Origin: Desmodus rotundus
Lineage: Eukaryota > Chordata > Mammalia > Chiroptera > Phyllostomidae
DNA length: 64,000 bases
Assembly (NCBI RefSeq): GCF_022682495.2
Contig: NC_071392.1
Span: forward strand, 108,242,896-108,306,895
Direction: 5' to 3'
In this document: positions 30,861-42,230 of the stretch, piece by piece
Position numbering within the stretch: position 1 is the first letter of the stretch
Layout: each line of letters opens with the position of its first letter
The notes under the pieces: model-generated
The model's database searches: none
The model's input: the letters and a program-made list of their open reading frames with translations, nothing else
Told to the model about the DNA's origin: nothing
Translations under genes and position numbers: made by a program

Positions 30861-32139
30861 TTGTGATCTTTCCTCACGTGCTCTACTGGGCACGACAGTG
30901 TCAGTCTGACCTTGAGGAGAAGGCAGGTGACTGATTTCTAACAGATGCTAGAAGTCCAAAGTCTGAGTGCTCCAGCAGCATTTTCTTTTGGGGCAAATGC
31001 TCTGATTATCCACTGGTACCTAAAGATACCCTTCGATGAGTAACTGAAAACAACAGCGATCATTTCGTTTGCTCTCACATCTGCAACTTGAGCAGAGTTT
31101 GGAAGGGACAGCTGCTTTCCCCTCTGCATCAGCTGGACAGCTCCAGTGGGGCTAAGGATCGACTTCCAAGATGACTGATGCACCTGGCTGGCCAGTTGGT
31201 TCTGGCTCTGGCTTCCCCTCTGCAGGACCCCACCTTCCACAGCGTGTCTTGGGCTTCCTTGAAGCATGGTGGCTGGGTTCCTAGAGGGAGCATCCTAAGA
31301 GGCAGGAGGTGGAATTTGCCAATTTCTTAAAGCCTAGGACTGGAAACTGCCCAGGGGCCCCTTCTGCTACGGGCATTGGCCCAGGTGTCCTAAAGCTGCC
31401 GAGATTCAAGGAAGGGGACAGGAATACCATCTCTCAGTGAGAGGAATGTCAAAGAATTTTGAGGCCATATTTAAAAAACCCCACAACAATTATCTTAGGG
31501 GACCCTTGGATGATCACTTTGGTTCTTGTTAGGGTGACCTGATCATCTCTGTTCAAACTTGGAGACCCTAAGAGAATGAAAGGGAATGCCACAAATAGTA
31601 ACACCCGGCAATGAGTGCAAAACCGAACTCTCCCAGACGAACCAGGTACATAGTCACCCCATCCCTGGGACAGGGATTAACATCCTCTTGATGTGCCCAG
31701 GTCACCTTGGGAAGGTTCTATGAAGATCACTGTGTTCTGTTTAAGCACGAAATACGTTTGGGAGAATCTGAATAAGCTATTTTAGAATAAAGAGTCATCT
31801 TTCGCCTGTGTGTGCGAGCCTCAGTTATCCGGGAAAGTCTCTGCTTCCCTGAGTTTTCCAGTTAGCCACACTGGGCCTGTGACAGAAGGCCCCTCAGACA
31901 CATAGCTCAGACACCCCAAATGCTCCTGGCTGTGGCTGCCCCAGGCCCCCTGCTGAGGGAGGGGCTCATTCCGTGCTCGGCTCAGTGATAGATCCCGGAA
32001 AAGCAGAGAGAGGTAAGACGCCGTCCTGTCCTGCAGGTACAAACAGAGCAGTATTGTGGGAGCCCCCCCAGTCCAGGTAAATGAGAAAATCCAGGAAGTT
32101 TACACAGAGAAGATGACATTCAGGTTGGATGGTTTGTTT
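30861..32139. other. Non-coding stretch, no gene seen
   Basis: A 109-codon minus frame (30938-31267) shows no known domain. No repeat recognised. Confidence 0.4.
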
Positions 32140-32157
32140 GTTTATTTATTTATTTAT
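32140..32157. repeat. TTTA run at the 3' end of the retrocopy
   Basis: Four TTTA units. On the minus strand they read TAAA and could be the remnant of the retrocopy's A-tail. Confidence 0.7.
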
Positions 32158-32164
32158 CATAATA

Positions 32165-32605
32165 TTCTTTTTAAAAAATTCAAATACCGTTCTGGTCACT
32201 CATGGCCCAAGAACATTCAAATAATAAACCAAAATGAAACAGATGTTAATGACTGGTCTTCACACATCACAGCCAGTGATGCCCCACTTGCCTGTGATCT
32301 CGCCGACGTAAAACCACATCTGCACTCAGTGGCCACCAAGCCATTCAGCAGAGCTTCCCCAAGTGTGAGCTGTTTGCAGCTACCAGTTTGAGCACCGTGG
32401 ACTCTCTTTAACAAGCTTCGAATAGCTGTAGGAATCTCAGCAGGGGCTGGAAGAATCGGCTCAACCTCGGCATAGGGCCAAAATGTGGCCAGTTGAGGTT
32501 TTGAGGAGGTCACGGCTACATTGACCGGCCCTGGGGCCTTGTCTGCAAGGTGATGGGCAAATTGGTCCATGGTTGCAGGACGGGAAATCTGTGGCCCTAC
32601 TGGCC
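32165..32605 (-). pseudogene. ATP5MG: ATP5MG (ATP synthase subunit g) processed pseudogene
   Basis: The functional parent encodes a 103-residue Fo subunit of mitochondrial ATP synthase. Here the ancestral ATG is at 32570-32568 and the ancestral stop TGA at 32262-32260, giving 311 bases against 312 in the parent. The frame reads ...SKPQLATFWPYAEVE..., AEIPTAI, AQTGSCKQLT and LNGLVATE, about two thirds identical to the human protein from memory. A one-base deletion near 32318-32326 (after VATE) shifts the frame; the true C-terminus is legible in the next frame. There are no introns, and parent-like 3' UTR sequence follows to about 32170. All this marks a retrocopy. It has no sign of function. 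Confidence 0.93.
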
Positions 32606-32619
32606 AGCCGAACATCCTC

Positions 32620-32620
32620 T

Positions 32621-32651
<31 letters not shown>

Positions 32652-32654
32652 TTT
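32620..32654. repeat. TTTA microsatellite
   Basis: About nine TTTA units directly upstream of the retrocopy's 5' side. Similar units lie at its other end, so they could belong to the target site or the adjoining MIR tail. Confidence 0.92.
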
Positions 32655-32850
32655 TGATTGCCTAGTATGTCTCAGGCATCTTGTTAAACATTTACATGTA
32701 CCGTCTCATTAAATATTTAGAGAAGCCTCAGCGAGGTGGATGTTATTACCATCTCCATTTTACAGATGAGAGAACCGAGGCTTATAGAGGTGAAATTACT
32801 CACTTAAGTCTCTACAGGTAGCAAGTAGCAGAAGCAGAACAGGTTCTGGG
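32655..32850 (-). repeat. MIR SINE, antisense
   Basis: CCTAGTATGTCTCAGGCATC, CATCTCCATTTTACAGATGA and GAGAACCGAGGCTTATAGAG follow the reverse MIR. Confidence 0.88.
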
Positions 32851-33157
32851 GATGGAAGGAGGAAGGATGAGTAGGAATTTCTAAAATCTTAAAGGAGTGG
32901 GCATTTCAGGCAGGAAACCAGCAGCTGTAAGGGCAGACAGGTGGTACAGGGCTTGGGAAGCCTGCGGAATAGACAGTCATTGGGTGTTTCTGGAGCATAG
33001 TTGGGGTGCAGGGGGTGTCGTGAGGTTGTGGCTGGGAAAGAAGTTTGCAACACAGAGGGCTTGGCGTTTTTCTCACAGGAGCTAGGGCTCCTTCTGAGTG
33101 TTGAAGGGAGTGGACCAACACCAGCCATCCTGAGCGTGGGCTCTTTGCTACTCTGGT

Positions 33158-33288
33158 GTGAGCCATGGACCAGAAGCATCACCTGAGGAATGCAGCATCT
33201 CAGGCCGACTAAATCAGAACCTGCATTTTAACAAGATCCCCAGGTGGTTCCTCTGCCCTTGGACGTTTGAAAGCCCTGACCTAGCATG
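33158..33288 (-). mobile_element. MER5A-type hAT element, antisense
   Basis: AGCATCACCTGAGGAATGCA, GCATCTCAGGCC, CTAAATCAGAACCTGCATTT and AACAAGATCCCCAGGTGGTT match the MER5A body in reverse; terminal repeats are worn. Confidence 0.82.
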
Positions 33289-33839
33289 CTGCAGTCCAGC
33301 GTGTATAACTTTACATCATGTTTGCTCACAGTCAAGATCTTCTGCTGATAGCTCCCTGTTCTGAAAACCTGAGTGATGGCTTACAAGAGATTTAGGGAGG
33401 ATCTAAGGTCAGTAACATCAATTACTGTAATCCACTCATTAGATTTTTTTCCAGGTTGTTCTATTGACTCTACGGCCTGGACTCTGCGATAAAATCAGAC
33501 CTAGCCATGGTTCCCAGCCAACCACTCCACAAACTGAGCCAGCCAGCTCAATGGCACAATTTTGTGGGCCACTGGCTGGCACCACGGGTCATGGAGTCTT
33601 CATACCCTGAGAGTCCCTTATATGATGGACTGGGTGCTAGTCCCTGGGAGCAGGGACAGAGGTAAATAGATTCCCTGGCCTGTTCACTTCCCAGAATGAG
33701 TAACCCCGACTGAAAGGACGTTTTACCAGGGCAGTGCTTGCTCTGGCTGAGAGTGGGGGCCCAGGGCCTGAAATTGATCCCTTTGCTGGTCATATTCCCT
33801 GCCTGCTGGTGGATGTTCAGGGACAGAAGGGAGGGTAGA
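33289..33839. other. Non-coding stretch, no gene seen
   Basis: No recognised repeat or coding signal. Confidence 0.4.
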
Positions 33840-33886
33840 CTCTGTGTGTGCTTGCGTGTGTGTGCTTGTGTGTATGTGTGTGTGTA
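33840..33886. repeat. TG microsatellite, interrupted
   Basis: TGTGTGTGCTTGCGTGTGTG and a further TG run over 47 bases. Confidence 0.9.
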
Positions 33887-35084
33887 AATCTAAAAGGCTC
33901 AGGTTGCAGAGATGTTGGTTTTCACATTTTCCTCCTCATCGTCAGGGAGTCTTAACTGATGTCAGAAGTGGTGATGAGGCTTAGAATGGGAGCTGCCCAG
34001 GCATTTCCATCTTTCCTTCTTCCTCCCTGACCTTTTCCATGAACATTTCCTCCTCCATGCTGAACAGGGAGGTGGGGAGTGGTGTTTGGTGGTGGGGAGA
34101 GCAGAACTGGCTCCTAACCTGCAGAAGCTCACAGTCTGGTAGGAGGAAGGACAGAAGACAAGCAAAAGGGTGAGGCGGGTGCTGTGTTTTAAAGAGAGTG
34201 GGATGCAGTCAGTGCTGGGGGGACAAGAGGTGGGACCTCTGGTTCCAAGTGGAAGACAGCTCTGCCCTTCCTCATCTTATGCCTTTGAAAAGATACCACA
34301 GCCTCTTGGCTCCTCAGAGTGTTAGTCCATGTCAGAGTTGTGCTGATTTCCCTTTTCAGAGTTTGGATGAGGGTTAGAGAATGTAGGTGGAAGTATCCAG
34401 CCGAGGATGTAGCACATGATTGGTATTCATAGACTCCTGGCCCCTAACCTCTGACTCCAAGCTGGGCCAGCTGTTCCGGCTCACCAGGGGTAAAAAACCA
34501 AAGGGATTGGTTTCATTTCACAAATCACGCCTGTCCTGAGCTCCTTCCTGTCTTACAGGGAAGTGACTTTTGTCTCGTGCAAGAAGATGCATGTGATGAT
34601 GGTGTGCCCCAGGCAACCAGAGGGATCTTGCAAAATGTAAGATTCCCTCAAGCTGCAGAGGAATGGAAGGGAGAGAGGAAGTGGGACCCCTCCTTTTTGC
34701 ACTGGGAGGCTGTGCTGGCTTTGGCATCTTAACGCCATTCTTATGAAGATTGATTCTGAGTGTTTTAGGGACTTGCCCTGAAAGTCTTTCTTCCTCTCCT
34801 TTTCCTGTTCCTTCTCCTTCCCCTTCCTCTCTTCCTCTTTAACAACATACCTTCTGTGAACTTCCTTGAACCTTCTCTCATAGGAGACAACCTAGTGACC
34901 CCATATCTGTGCTGTTGGGGTTGGCAGGAAGGCTGGGCAGATGACAGAGAACATGGGGCAGTATTCCCAGGAGAGCAATAGGCATGGGGCTGGTTCACAG
35001 AATCACAGAAACTCCAGAGACCTGGTATAAAGGGGGTTTAGGTCCAGTAGAGAGGGTGGGAGTTTGGGCCCCCATTCTTCCTCC
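33887..35084. other. Non-coding stretch with weak repeat scraps
   Basis: Possible MIR at 34330-34435 (TTTCCCTTTTCAGAGTTTGG). A CT-rich run at 34786-34840 yields a basic K/R-rich minus frame that is low complexity. No gene seen. Confidence 0.4.
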
Positions 35085-35190
35085 TGTTGGCTGGCCTCTA
35101 CTCATTCTTGAATGCTCAGTTCAGAGGTACTTTTCCCTGAAAGTTTGATTTTCTTGACATCCTCAAGGCCTTTGGTCTTAGCAGCAAGTG
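35085..35190 (+). repeat. L2 LINE fragment
   Basis: TTCTTGAATGCTCAGTTCAG then AGGTACTTTTCCCTGAAAGT resembles the L2 'gctcaaatgtcacctcctcaggga' area. Confidence 0.4.
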
Positions 35191-35324
35191 ATGACTAAGC
35201 CTTCCCGGGAGCAGCCAGTTCTCTGCTGTCCTTTGAAGAGAGGGTGAGTAATGGGTGTACTTCTGCATTGTGGCTCAGTAACCCCCTGGGGTGACCCACG
35301 CCACTCACTCACAGTGCCCACACA

Positions 35325-35430
35325 TATGCATACCCACCGGTGCATGCACGCTGACTTCCACCAATCTACGCACTTGCACACAACACACAGACGCAGGCAC
35401 CTGCACCACTCGGCTCACACTCCCCTCCAC
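35325..35430. repeat. CA-rich low-complexity region
   Basis: Interrupted ACACA and GCACA units (CACACAACACACAGACGCAG). Confidence 0.6.
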
Positions 35431-36289
35431 AACCATGGCCTTCTCACCGACTCCATTAGGGAGCTTTATTGCCCGAGCTCTCAGGTGTTTGTAGACCTGA
35501 CATTGTAAGTGACTGAGTGGGCCTTTTGGTGACACTTCCATAAAACCTCATAAATCGCCTCTGTGCAAAGTCGTAGGCACATTTTAATTTTCCTCAATAA
35601 ATACACACATTCCTATTTCCTAACAGCTCCTGCCTTGGCTGAGTGCCCAACCAAGGGGCCCAATTCCTGCACATTTGGCCAGGGTATATTGTGGACAAGA
35701 ATGGGGACCACTCTGCTGGTTGTTTGAGTTCCAAGACATCCTCAGTGATTTGAGGTAATAAAGGCCTGATCTGAATGAGAGTTAGGGGTCATCTTACCCA
35801 GCTGCAAATTATGTTCCTCCCCTTGCAAATGACTCACTTTTCACTTGTTCATTTATTCCAGCTAAAGTCTTTTTAACCAAGGTTTTAGGCAAGAGCTACT
35901 ATTAAGCCAGTTTTTAGACGTGGAAGCTGAGGTCAAGACCAGGGCCTAGGAATACGCATTTAAATAATACCCTCGCTCATCTGATAGAGGTGGTATTGGT
36001 CACACTTTGAGCATGTAGGCCTTTTGCGATTATGATTTGGGTCTCAAAATATAACCATAATTTCCCCTTTCTTAAAATAAACATACCTTGGAAACAATAA
36101 CTTTGAAAAATGTAACGAACAATTTCAAGAACAAACTTTGGAATTGACCCCCAGAGAGGCCAGGTGTCTGTCACCTCCCACAGCCAGTGCAGCAGCCATC
36201 GTCTGTCCTGGCTTTGCCATGACTTTGATGCACTGTCACCTGCCCGTCTTTGAGAAATAGTTTTGTTACTTACAAGTTGATGCATCTTT
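35431..36289. other. Non-coding stretch, no gene seen
   Basis: AT-rich in part; no repeat or coding signal recognised with confidence. Confidence 0.4.
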
Positions 36290-36425
36290 ACCCCTTACAA
36301 AGCTCTTTTAGTGGGCTGTTTTCATCTCCAGTTTATGGACTAGGAAGCAGAGATGTCAAGTTTTGGCAAAGCCTGGATTGCAAAGCCAGCTCTCTGACCT
36401 CCACTTGAGCCCGTGTCCCCTGCAC
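36290..36425 (-). repeat. MIR SINE, antisense
   Basis: CATCTCCAGTTTATGGACTA, GGAAGCAGAGATGTCAAGTT and GGATTGCAAAGCCAGCTCTC follow reverse MIR. Confidence 0.6.
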
Positions 36426-37179
36426 AATGTTGCCCAAACCCTAACTGCTGTTAGAGGGGGATGAGCTTCCAGGGGGCCAGAGGGATGTGTCAGAGGTCCC
36501 AAGGTTGCAGCACACATCCCCTTGTGATGTCATGGATCGGAGAGAAGGAAGACAAAAGACAGGTGAAGGCCGGGGGCAGGGATGGGAGAATCTCTCACTG
36601 AGTGCTATTTTGTGCCATCAAGTAATACTAATTAGGTTCCACATCAGGAGTGGAGGGGTTGAAATATACAACAAAGGAGAACCTTTTCTCTGAGGCTTTT
36701 AAAGTTAAAAGCTTGCTAAAGTAGAAGAGGGGGAGGCATTGAGCTCACATCATTGCTTTGATTTGGTATTCTGGGAGGTCCATTACCAAGGAGCCATCAA
36801 TAGTCTATGATGGCCACAGAGAAGAGGAGAGAATGGGCCACAGGAGAGCCCCATCAGCTCTGATGCTTTTGCTTCTCTCTGTGGGTCCCCCAAATCACAC
36901 CACCAGTAAGTGGGACCAAATAAGTTCTCGCCTCTGGGGAATGCCCACTGAGTGGGGTGTCCGAGCAGATGCATTCAGCCATCACTTACAGATTCTGTGG
37001 TCATCGAGAAGCTTCCAGAATGCTCTATGAGAAAGATATTGACATTACCCTGACTTTTCTGACCTATCCATGCATAATCAGAAGCTCTGGGTAATCCAGC
37101 ATGTTCTCTAAAGCCTGGGTCTCCCTGATTCCTACTAGCCTTGCTCCCTACTTCCTGCTTTGCTCCAATAAGATGTCAC
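36426..37179. other. Non-coding; may include upstream ERVL sequence
   Basis: A 90-codon plus frame (36758-37030) lies upstream of the ERVL remnant. I cannot show that it belongs to it. Confidence 0.35.
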
Positions 37180-38119
37180 CCAGGAGTCTCTTGGCATGTC
37201 CTCTGTCAACTGCAGGTCTGTATCTTTCAACCAGATGGCCATGGCTGCAGGGACGAAGGTTTTACATGAGTTCAGTGACAGGGACTCCCATTCACAAAGG
37301 TTGATCAGGTGCTCTACCTGCCAACAGGATCAAGGTAGTCCTGAGTCCTTAATATGGCATGGATCCCCAGGGAGCCAGCCTGGTGACAGGGTGCTGACAT
37401 TGAATTGTTTCTGTCTTAGAAGGGGCAGTGCTTTGTTCTCATTAAACCAGACACTTGCTCTGGATATGGATGCACCTTCTCTGCCCGCCCTGCTTCTGCC
37501 AAAGCCACCATGAACTCACAGAAGGCCTTGTTCACCATCACAGTGGCCCACATGGCATCACCTCTGACCAAGAAGTCACTTGACAGGAAATGAATATCAC
37601 CAATGGGCTCATGCCCGTTAAATTCACTGGCCTTGTAATGTTCTCCATTACCCTTAAGCAGCTGACCTGATAGAATTCTGGAATAAGCCTTCTGAAGACT
37701 CCTTATGGCACTAGCTGGGTGGCAGCAATTTGTGGGGTTGGAGTAATAATGTCCTCCAGTAACAGCACTACACCAGTGACCAAAATAACACTGGTTTTCC
37801 CCACAGCCAGGTGTGGGGATGAGCTTTTCTTATGTCTGCCCCAATGACCCAAGAGCAAAAGTTTTGCACCCTGCTCCTACGATTTTAAGTTTTCCTGGTC
37901 TAGAAGATTTAGAGCCCAAGGGAGAAGTGTTCTTACACAGAGGGCACAGCCACGGGTCATTTAGATGGAAGTTGAGACTGCCTCCTGGCCTCTTTGGATG
38001 CCTCATGCCAGGGAACCCACAAGGAAGGGAGTTCCCATGCTGGCTGGCACAATGGACCCTGAATACGGAAGAGAAATTGGATTGTTAACGCGCAATAATG
38101 GTGAAGTGGAGGATGTCTG
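37180..38119 (+). pseudogene. ERVL endogenous retrovirus pol remnant (integrase end and dUTPase)
   Basis: The plus strand carries scattered blocks I recognise as the end of an ERVL pol gene. An integrase-like C-terminal part lies at about 37500-37800 and a dUTPase-like part at about 37815-38110, the gene order of ERVL elements. The reading is broken by stops (e.g. the TGA near 37590) and by at least one frame change near 38010-38030. It stops where an antisense MaLR LTR begins at 38120. It is an old genomic fossil with no intact product. Recognition is from memory; the 5' limit is uncertain. Confidence 0.68.
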
Positions 38120-38459
38120 TGTTTTAGTCTGTTCAAGCTGCTATAACAAAATACCACAGACTGGGTGGCTTATAAACAACAAATTTATTTCTCACAGGTC
38201 TGGAGGCTGAAATCTAAGGTCAAGGTGCCAGCATCTGGTGGGAAAGCACTTCTTGGTTCATGGATGCCTCAGTGTTCTCATAGAACAGAAGGGTCAAGAG
38301 GGAGCTCTCTGGGGTCTCTTTTATAAGAACACTAATTCCCTTCACGAGCACTCTGCCCTCATGACCTGGTCACCTCTCAAAGTCCCCACCTCCAAGCACC
38401 GTTGTGGATTAGGTTTCTATGTATGAATTGGAGGTGGGGGGCACATTCAGTTTATGACA
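38120..38459 (-). mobile_element. MLT1-type MaLR LTR, antisense, complete
   Basis: Plus-strand start TGTTTTAGTCTGTTCAAGCT, then ATACCACAGACTGGGTGGCT, GGGGTCTCTTTTATAAGAAC, TCATGACCTGGTCACCTCTC and an end CAGTTTATGACA. Both TG and CA ends are visible. 340 bp, usual for MLT1/MST LTRs. Confidence 0.92.
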
Positions 38460-38900
38460 TTCCACTCCTGGCACTCCAAAACTCACGTTCTTCTCATATG
38501 CAAAAGACATGAACCACATCCCAACAGCCCCCAAAGTCTTAACTCATCCCAGCATGAACTCTGGTCTAAAATTCCAAAGTCTCATCTAAATAGTGTCTAA
38601 ATTAGATATGGGTGAGACGCAAGGTATGATTCATCCCGAGGCAAATTGCTATCCAGTTGTGAACCTGTGAATCCAGACAAATTATGTGTTTCCAAAATAT
38701 GAAACACATAATGTGATGGGCATAGGATAGACACTCCCATCCCAAAAGGGAGAAGTAGGAAAGAAGAAAGAAGTAATGGGTCCCACGCAAGTCCAAAACC
38801 TAGTGGGGAAAATGACATTAGAGCTTATGGATTGAGAACAATCTTTGGCTTAACACTCTGCCCTTGACTCACTGGGGCTGCTGTCCTGCCCTCACCATTC
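38460..38900 (-). mobile_element. MaLR internal sequence joined to the LTR
   Basis: AACAGCCCCCAAAGTCTTAA, CTCATCCCAGCATGAACTCT and CACTCCCATCCCAAAAGGGA match the antisense of MaLR internal sequence next to the 3' LTR. So 38120 is a 3' LTR, and the element is truncated on its 5' side (no second LTR seen). MaLR internal regions here carry no intact gene. Confidence 0.8.
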
Positions 38901-39940
38901 TTACAGGTTGAAGTCACGTAACTTAATGGGACAAAAATAACGGAAAGTCCTTCCATGTTACCAAGTAATAAAATGGTGTGCTTTTCTATTCTATGGCTTT
39001 TTTCCATGTCTGGTAGGAAGTGTTATGGTTTGTTAATAAATGCCCTCCACATTTATCAACAGGTTATTACTAAGATGCTCTATGTTTTAAAACAGATATA
39101 GGAGATATTATATATTTTTACAGTTGTAAAACAGATAGATTTCCATTTAATTTCCAGTATGCTCTAATTGCCATGTTAAAAAATGTATATTTAATTTACC
39201 CAGAGGCAGTAAATGAGCCCTAGCAGTGTTAGGCTCACTTCATCCATCCTTGTGGTCCTAGTGAGAGAATTAAAAGAATGTCATCTTTTCCAGTAACTGT
39301 AAAACTCACATACTTGCGTCTTGGACCCACAGTTTGGAGCAGTGATGGAACCACATGGGATGGGAAATGGAGAGGAAAGAGGTGTGATGGGAAGATCCTG
39401 ACCATCGATGAGCCATTGTAGTGGAGATGGCCAGAAGGCTGATGACTGCAGGGAAGATGGGCAGGGAAATGACGAGGGAGATAAACACATGGGCTGTGGA
39501 TTTGGACACGGAAGCAGGGATGCTGGTTGTGGTGGCAGTGGCATGTTGGTGATGGCAAGAGTGAGGTGGAGTAGATATTCCTTCTTGCTCCAGGTCCTCC
39601 TAATTCCAAGACCACAGTCCAGCAAGATGGTGCTTCCAACCCCGTTAAGGGAGACACAAGACTTCCTGTGGTTCTTGCCTTTAAGGGCAGAAAGGGCTGC
39701 ACATTTGTCCTAGAAGGAATTCCATGGTTTCTGAGTCAGCAAGCTCCCCGGGCTGGTGGAAGCAGATCACATGGTATCTCAGAAACATACCTATGTATGT
39801 GAGCAGAAAAACAGAGCAAAACAAGCCTCCACCACCAGAATGGCAGGAAATGTGGTCAGCGTTCTCTGAGCACCGGGGGAGGTGAAGCCAAGATGAAGGT
39901 CATTGGCTTTTACTAATGAAGAGACACAGAAACTGCTGAT
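38901..39940. other. Non-coding stretch, origin uncertain
   Basis: The left 300 bases are AT-rich. Frames up to 155 codons (39235-39702, minus) show no domain. Some could be further retroviral sequence displaced by the MaLR insertion, but I cannot show it. Confidence 0.35.
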
Positions 39941-40420
39941 TTAAAGAATAATAATGAAAAAAAGCACCCTGGGGGACATTTTATTGCACTTAGAAAATGT
40001 CCAATTTCATCCTTCATATAAAAAATAAAAAAGAAGTATTTTGATTTTTCATAAAAAGCCAATAGATTAATATAAAAAGAAAACGTCTCCAGCCAAGAAC
40101 TGAGCCAGAGCTGTGTTCCTGTGTATGCCTGAGCTGACTCCTCCGGCCTCATGTGAGCATCTGCATTTGGCACACAGATCCCTTGTTCTGTAAAAACTAT
40201 TTCAGGAACACTTTGAAAAGGCTGCCGAGTGATGGCTGCCTCATTTGGGATTTATTATAATATCATTAGGACGGGTTATATCACTTGGTATAATGTCAGA
40301 CACATTGTAGCCTGTGGTTTTATGATGTGGACAAATATCACACTCAAGAATAAGACGGTTCTGAACAAATCACTTCCATCTGGGTCCTACTGTAAATAGA
40401 GACTTTCCCTTCTGCTGTGG
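39941..40420. promoter_or_regulatory. Repeat-free block, possible conserved non-coding DNA
   Basis: No repeat family recognised. AT-rich with A-tracts and a TATAATATCATTAGG segment near 40256. Composition resembles vertebrate conserved enhancers; no direct evidence. Confidence 0.28.
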
Positions 40421-40599
40421 GGAGACGGACTCGGATCCGTATCTGGTCCCCTGACCTTGTAAACTTCAGAGTCTTTCTCTTCTCGACTTCCTTCCTCCTC
40501 AGCCCCCTGGGGCCTAGGAGAGAGGGAGAGACCCCAAAACTTAGCTGAAGGGGGCGGTGCTTGTTAGGAAATGCAGGGAGAGGGGCTTAGCTCTTACCC
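40421..40599. other. Unassigned unique sequence
   Basis: Nothing recognised. Confidence 0.35.
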
Positions 40600-40695
40600 A
40601 GTGCTTGGCTCTCTCTGAACCAGTGCAGGGTATTCCCATCTGTATCACCTCACTTTGTCCTCCCAACAAACCGACAGAGTAAGTCGATGCCATGT
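40600..40695 (-). repeat. MIR fragment, antisense
   Basis: TATCACCTCACTTTGTCCTC then CCAACAAACCGACAGAGTAA resembles reverse MIR 'aactcatttaatcctcacaacaaccctatgagg'. Confidence 0.5.
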
Positions 40696-40944
40696 GGTTG
40701 CTTCAGGAAGACCTATGGAGCCTTGATGCAATTGAAGATGTCCTACTCAAAGTCTGGAAACTAATAAATCAGCGAGGGAACAGGGTTTTGAGGCTCATCG
40801 GATTCCAAAGCCTGCAACCTCTCGTGGTACCCCTCCGTGTAATAGCTTGTATCTCAGGAACAAACCATTCGTGGGAGGGGAGGGGTCAAGACACGAGGGT
40901 GCAAGGTGTTTTTAGTTAAAAACGCGGTCATTTTAAAAGCAAGT

Positions 40945-41535
40945 AGGAGCGTGGTATAACCACCTTGGAAAACTATTTGGCAGTTTCTAATAAAGTGAAA
41001 TCTCTGCCTCCCTTCCACCCAGCAATGTCATTCCCAAGAGAAACGAATACCTGGGTCCACAGAAAGGCTCCCAGCAGAGCGCTCAGGGCAGCTGCTTCGT
41101 AACAGTCCAGAACTGGAAGCCGTCCGCCCACGTGCTCCTCAGTGGGAAAGCGGATAAGCACGCTGTAGAGTGTTCACACAATAGATTACTACGCTGGATT
41201 AAAAGTAATAAACTGACTATAGTTACAAGAACATGGATGACCCTCAGACTTGTCCTCCTGAGCTAAAAAAGACAGACACAAAAGAGGACCATAAGGCAGG
41301 ATTCCAGGTACATACATTTCAAGAGTGAGGACAAGTAAATGAAGGTGAAAGAGATCACATCATCATGTTCAGCCCTGGGGTAAGAGGTAGGTACTGCCTG
41401 GGAGGTCCCAGGAGAAAACTTTCTGAGGCTCTGGAAATGTCCTCTGTCTTCCCATCAGGGGTGCCACATGAGTTTATGCGTAGGTAGGAATTCATTGAGT
41501 TGTATGTTTAAGATTTTACTGTTTATACACTAATC
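40945..41535 (+). mobile_element. L1M-type LINE 3' end, about 590 bp
   Basis: GGTATAACCACCTTGGAAAA, CTATTTGGCAGTTTCTAATA, CCCAGCAATGTCATTCCCAA, AACATGGATGACCCTCAGAC and GTTGTATGTTTAAGATTTTA follow the sense L1M order closely. The clearest L1 copy in the window. Confidence 0.92.
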
Positions 41536-41589
41536 CCCAATCAAAAAGCAGAAAATCATAGAGTTAGAAAAATTAGGAAAAGATAGTCC

Positions 41590-42230
41590 CACTTGTCATT
41601 TCCAGTTTTTTTGTTTTTTGGTTTTTTTTTGAAACTGGCTTCTTTGGTTAATTTTGACTTTATTCATAAAAAAAGTAGTATGGAAATGTGGAAAGGTACA
41701 GGCTATGTTGTAATACCAGATGTGGGATGTTCGGAGAGAATCACTAAATGAATGGTTGATTGATTTGTTTCCTGGGCTTTTTAATACAGAAAATGAGGTG
41801 TCATTCTCTCCCCTTGATAAGCTGTAATATGCATCTCCCACATGCCTCCTGCCCATTTTCCTTTTCCTTTCTTCCTCCTCCTCCAATCGCGATCACATTT
41901 GCATTACATGGAGTGTAAGAGAGCAAGAGGTTTTGGGAGAAAAGAAAAAAAAAGAAAAGCGAACCACTTTCATTTTGGCGTTAAAATATAACGAAGTACT
42001 TTGCATAGCTTATATTTTATTTTTTTTTTCAGAAGAGATCTTGTAGGTCAGCTCATAATTTGGCATGGTGAACTATTTATTTCTGCCAGAAAAGACAGTC
42101 AAAACGAGAGTGTTAATTTATCTGAACAGATGTATGTCGAATTCTCTCCAACAAACAATGCCAGGATGTTTCACTGGTGCCGACTGTCGAGGAATTTGAT
42201 GCTTTTATTACCGTTCCCGTAACGAGGGTA
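41590..42230. promoter_or_regulatory. Repeat-free block, strong candidate conserved non-coding element
   Basis: About 640 bases with no recognised repeat. Octamer ATTTGCAT at 41897-41904 (followed by TACATGG), a rare CpG pair in CAATCGCGATCAC at 41885, TTTGCATAGC near 41999, and GTTAATTTATC near 42111. CpG retention and lack of repeats suggest constraint. No alignment was available. Confidence 0.4.

Noticed and set aside
33510..33560. Possible VES head-like segment (CCACAAACTGAGCCAGCCAG)
   Set aside because: Resemblance to the antisense VES head is short and lacks the B box and any target duplication; likely chance.
39235..39702. 155-codon minus frame
   Set aside because: Proline/serine/histidine-rich without a domain; a second overlapping frame of similar length exists.
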